A DNA stretch of 64,000 bases, from positions 124,001 through 188,000 of the forward strand of contig PJLO01000007.1 in NCBI GenBank assembly GCA_003010405.1, given 5' to 3'. Below are positions 62,136-64,000 of this stretch, piece by piece (the stretch's first letter is position 1; every line of letters starts with the position of its first letter). The position numbers and the translations under genes are program-made. The notes beneath the pieces were generated by a model that saw only the letters and a list, made by a program, of their open reading frames with translations, was not told the DNA's origin and made no database searches. Source of the stretch: Acidobacteriota bacterium. GTDB taxonomy: Bacteria; Acidobacteriota; Terriglobia; Terriglobales; Acidobacteriaceae.

Positions 62136-62654
62136 ATGAAGCTCTCTCATTATGTTGTGGGCATTTTTGCCGTCCTGATTCTCTCGGCCACGGCTCTGGC
62201 CCAGGGCTCTTCACCACTGGTCACCGTACAGCCAATCGACACCATCGTGGTTGCACGGGGTGGGAAGGCTCCGCTCAACATCATGCTCCGGATAAACAAG
62301 GGCTTTCACATCAACTCCAATAAGCCCAACAATGAATTCTTTATGCCCACGACGGTCCACCTCAACCCTCCGGAAGGGATCATGATAGTGAACGTCCACT
62401 ACCCGGTTGGGGAACAGCTGGCGCTGCCTTTTATGGGCAATGAGAAGCTCAGCGCTTACTCAGGAATTTTCGAAATTAAAGCTGAAGTGCGTGTTCCGAA
62501 GTCTGCTGCGCTTGGTACGTTGCGCGTTCACGGCGATGTGAAATATCAGGCTTGCGATAATCGTCAGTGCTTTCCGCCAAAGACAACGCCTCTGGAGTTC
62601 GACGTCACGGTCGTAAAATCCACCTCTACTTCCGCAAGCCCGCGAATTCGTTAG
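62136..62654 (+). CDS. Stand-alone DsbD N-terminal (alpha)-like domain protein
   Basis: 172 residues with a signal peptide (FAVLILSATALAQ). The mature part is an immunoglobulin-like domain. Near its end it has VKYQACDNRQCFPPKTTPL, the two-cysteine motif of the DsbD alpha domain, which receives electrons from CcdA and passes them to other periplasmic proteins. Here the domain is a separate gene, completing the three-gene split of DsbD with ccdA and tlpA. Confidence 0.85.
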   Translation: MKLSHYVVGIFAVLILSATALAQGSSPLVTVQPIDTIVVARGGKAPLNIMLRINKGFHINSNKPNNEFFMPTTVHLNPPEGIMIVNVHYPVGEQLALPFMGNEKLSAYSGIFEIKAEVRVPKSAALGTLRVHGDVKYQACDNRQCFPPKTTPLEFDVTVVKSTSTSASPRIR

Positions 62655-62656
62655 CA

Positions 62657-63238
62657 TTAAAGCTCAATGCGCGTTCCCAGCAGCTTTAGGAATTCTGCCA
62701 GCCACGCCGGATGTGCCGGCCATGCCGGAGCGGTCACAAGATTTCCATCCACGAACGCGGCGTCTATCTTGATGTCTGCATAAGTTCCGCCGCAGTTTGT
62801 GACCTCTGGACTTACCGCGGGATAGCAACTGCATTTTCTGCCTTTGAGCAGGCCTGCTGCCGAAAGGATCTGCGCGCCATGGCAGATCGAAGCAATCGGC
62901 TTCTTTGCACCGTCAAAGTGGCGGACAACTTCCAGCACACGCGGGTTCAGGCGCAGATACTCCGGCGCGCGTCCGCCCGGAATCACCAGCGCGTCGTAGT
63001 TTTCCGGCTTCAGGCTGTCAAAATCCGCGTTCAGCGAAAAATTGTGTCCGCGTTTTTCGCTGTACGTTTGGTCGCCTTCAAAATCGTGTATCGATGTCCG
63101 TACACTCTCCCCAGCTTTCTTTCCTGGGCAGGCGGCATGGACCGTGTGGCCCAGCATCGACAGCGCCTGGAAGGGCACCATGGCTTCGTAATCTTCCACA
63201 TAATCGCCAACCAGCATCAGGATGTTTTTCTTTGCCAC
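62657..63238 (-). CDS. DJ-1/PfpI-family protein
   Basis: 193 residues, the family's normal size. [15 protein letters not shown] and [17 protein letters not shown] carry the nucleophile cysteine, with the preceding His/Glu set. Family members act as chaperones, glyoxalases or intracellular proteases, and the sequence alone does not decide. It converges on the DsbD alpha-like gene with two bases between stops. Confidence 0.9.
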   Translation of the reverse strand: MAKKNILMLVGDYVEDYEAMVPFQALSMLGHTVHAACPGKKAGESVRTSIHDFEGDQTYSEKRGHNFSLNADFDSLKPENYDALVIPGGRAPEYLRLNPRVLEVVRHFDGAKKPIASICHGAQILSAAGLLKGRKCSCYPAVSPEVTNCGGTYADIKIDAAFVDGNLVTAPAWPAHPAWLAEFLKLLGTRIEL

Positions 63239-63370
63239 GATTTTTTCACCTCACCGTTTCAGAATCTACTGCGGTGTCGAATAGATTAGTTCCGCACGTG
63301 AGAGGATAGCAAAGATTTTGCGGCGGTTCTGAATCACAGTGTTCCGCGCTCCTCTGCTAAGATTTACGCC

Positions 63371-64000
63371 ATGGAGCAACCGTCAATTTCAGGCAAAGTG
63401 CGAGTGCGCTTTGCCCCATCGCCCACCGGTCAGGTTCATGTAGGAAACGCGCGTACCGCGCTCTTTAATTGGCTCTTTGCCCGCCAGCAGGGTGGCACGT
63501 TCATTCTGCGCATTGAAGACACTGATCTCGACCGCAGTGAGGCGCGTTACGAAACTCAGCTTATCGAAGACTTGAAATGGCTCGGCCTCGACTGGGATGA
63601 AGGGCCCGACGTAGGTGGCCCTTATCCGCCTTATCGCCAAAGCGACAAGTGGCAGGTGTACCAGGACTATGCCGAGCGCCTGGTGAGCGAAGGGAAGGCT
63701 TACCGCTGTTTTTGTACGCAGGAGGAACTGGAACGCCAGCGCGAGGAGGCATTGCAGCAGCATCTCCAGCCTAATTATCCCGGCACTTGCCGCAATCTTG
63801 CGCCCGAGGAAGTCGAGCGTCGGCGTGCTGCCGGTGAACCTTGCGCGATCCGCCTGAAGATTCCCGAGAGGCCTATTCGCTTCCATGACATGGTACGGGG
63901 CTGGGTCGAGTTCTCAAACGAAGTTGTCAGCGATCTCATCATCATTCGCTCCACCGGTGTTCCCGTCTACAACTATGTGGTGGTGATCGATGACGCGGAG
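63371..64000 (+). CDS. gltX: Glutamyl-tRNA synthetase, N-terminal part
   Basis: Starts at the ATG at 63371 and remains open to the window edge (210 codons). Charges tRNA-Glu. Class I catalytic core: [18 protein letters not shown] contains the HIGH-type motif as HVGN, and [15 protein letters not shown] is typical. The end of the Rossmann core ([21 protein letters not shown]) is present. KMSKS and the anticodon domain lie beyond the window. Confidence 0.95.
   Translation, partial: MEQPSISGKVRVRFAPSPTGQVHVGNARTALFNWLFARQQGGTFILRIEDTDLDRSEARYETQLIEDLKWLGLDWDEGPDVGGPYPPYRQSDKWQVYQDYAERLVSEGKAYRCFCTQEELERQREEALQQHLQPNYPGTCRNLAPEEVERRRAAGEPCAIRLKIPERPIRFHDMVRGWVEFSNEVVSDLIIIRSTGVPVYNYVVVIDDAE

Noticed and set aside
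1..64000. tRNA or rRNA genes
   Set aside because: No cloverleaf-like segments or rRNA blocks were seen in the gaps. Reading by eye could miss one, so a tRNA scan would be needed for certainty.

Overview
The window looks like chromosomal DNA of a Gram-negative (diderm) bacterium of moderately high GC. Acidobacteriota is the most plausible phylum, inferred from overall gene content and not from any search. LpxC and LptD show that it makes and exports lipid A/LPS. IspD/IspF show the MEP isoprenoid route. Genes are dense, with many short operons and small secreted or membrane proteins of unknown role.

Layout. 1-4.7 kb (minus strand): an aromatic amino-acid oxidation operon, iorA-iorB-paaK-ACT protein-aminotransferase. 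4.9-9.4 kb: a DUF1059 protein, a small secreted protein, a 1237-bp decayed IS701-type element with intact ends and a CTAG target duplication, a ferredoxin-methyltransferase fusion and an acyltransferase. 9.5-25.7 kb is the accessory, repeat-rich part. It holds tandemly duplicated methyltransferases, lpxC, an SDR gene broken by a 5-bp tandem duplication, a REP-associated tyrosine transposase (RAYT) flanked by its own hairpins, miniature and truncated relatives of that element, a second unrelated hairpin family (seven copies), 114-bp direct repeats on both sides of a DUF389 gene, and two outer-membrane channel-like proteins. 25.7-45.4 kb is mostly housekeeping: tldD-tldE, PIN/TRAM protein, ispD-ispF, HdeD-like protein, APC permease, RDD protein, lptD, a FAH-family hydrolase, rsmD and a site-2 protease. 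45.7-55.3 kb is an unusual lipid cluster: acyl-CoA ligase, esterase, HMG-CoA reductase, wax-ester synthase/DGAT, two paralogous lipase-like hydrolases, a PhaR-type regulator and a six-repeat phasin-like protein behind a promoter with a palindromic operator. 55.4-64 kb: YqeY, RNase H-like protein, phosphoesterase, acyl-CoA carboxylase beta, a DsbD function split over three genes, a PfpI-family protein and the start of gltX.

How the parts work together. The first operon would transaminate aromatic amino acids, oxidise the 2-oxo acids to aryl-acetyl-CoA with ferredoxin, and interconvert aryl-acetate and its CoA ester. The 45.7-55.3 kb cluster looks like synthesis, coating and turnover of an intracellular neutral-lipid or polyester store. 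No PHA synthase lies in the window, so what the phasin coats is open. The repeat region reads as a small mobile-element ecosystem, with one intact RAYT, a 143-bp deletion derivative, a truncated copy and a solo hairpin.

All calls come from reading translations and motifs by eye. No alignment, structure or database search was run.
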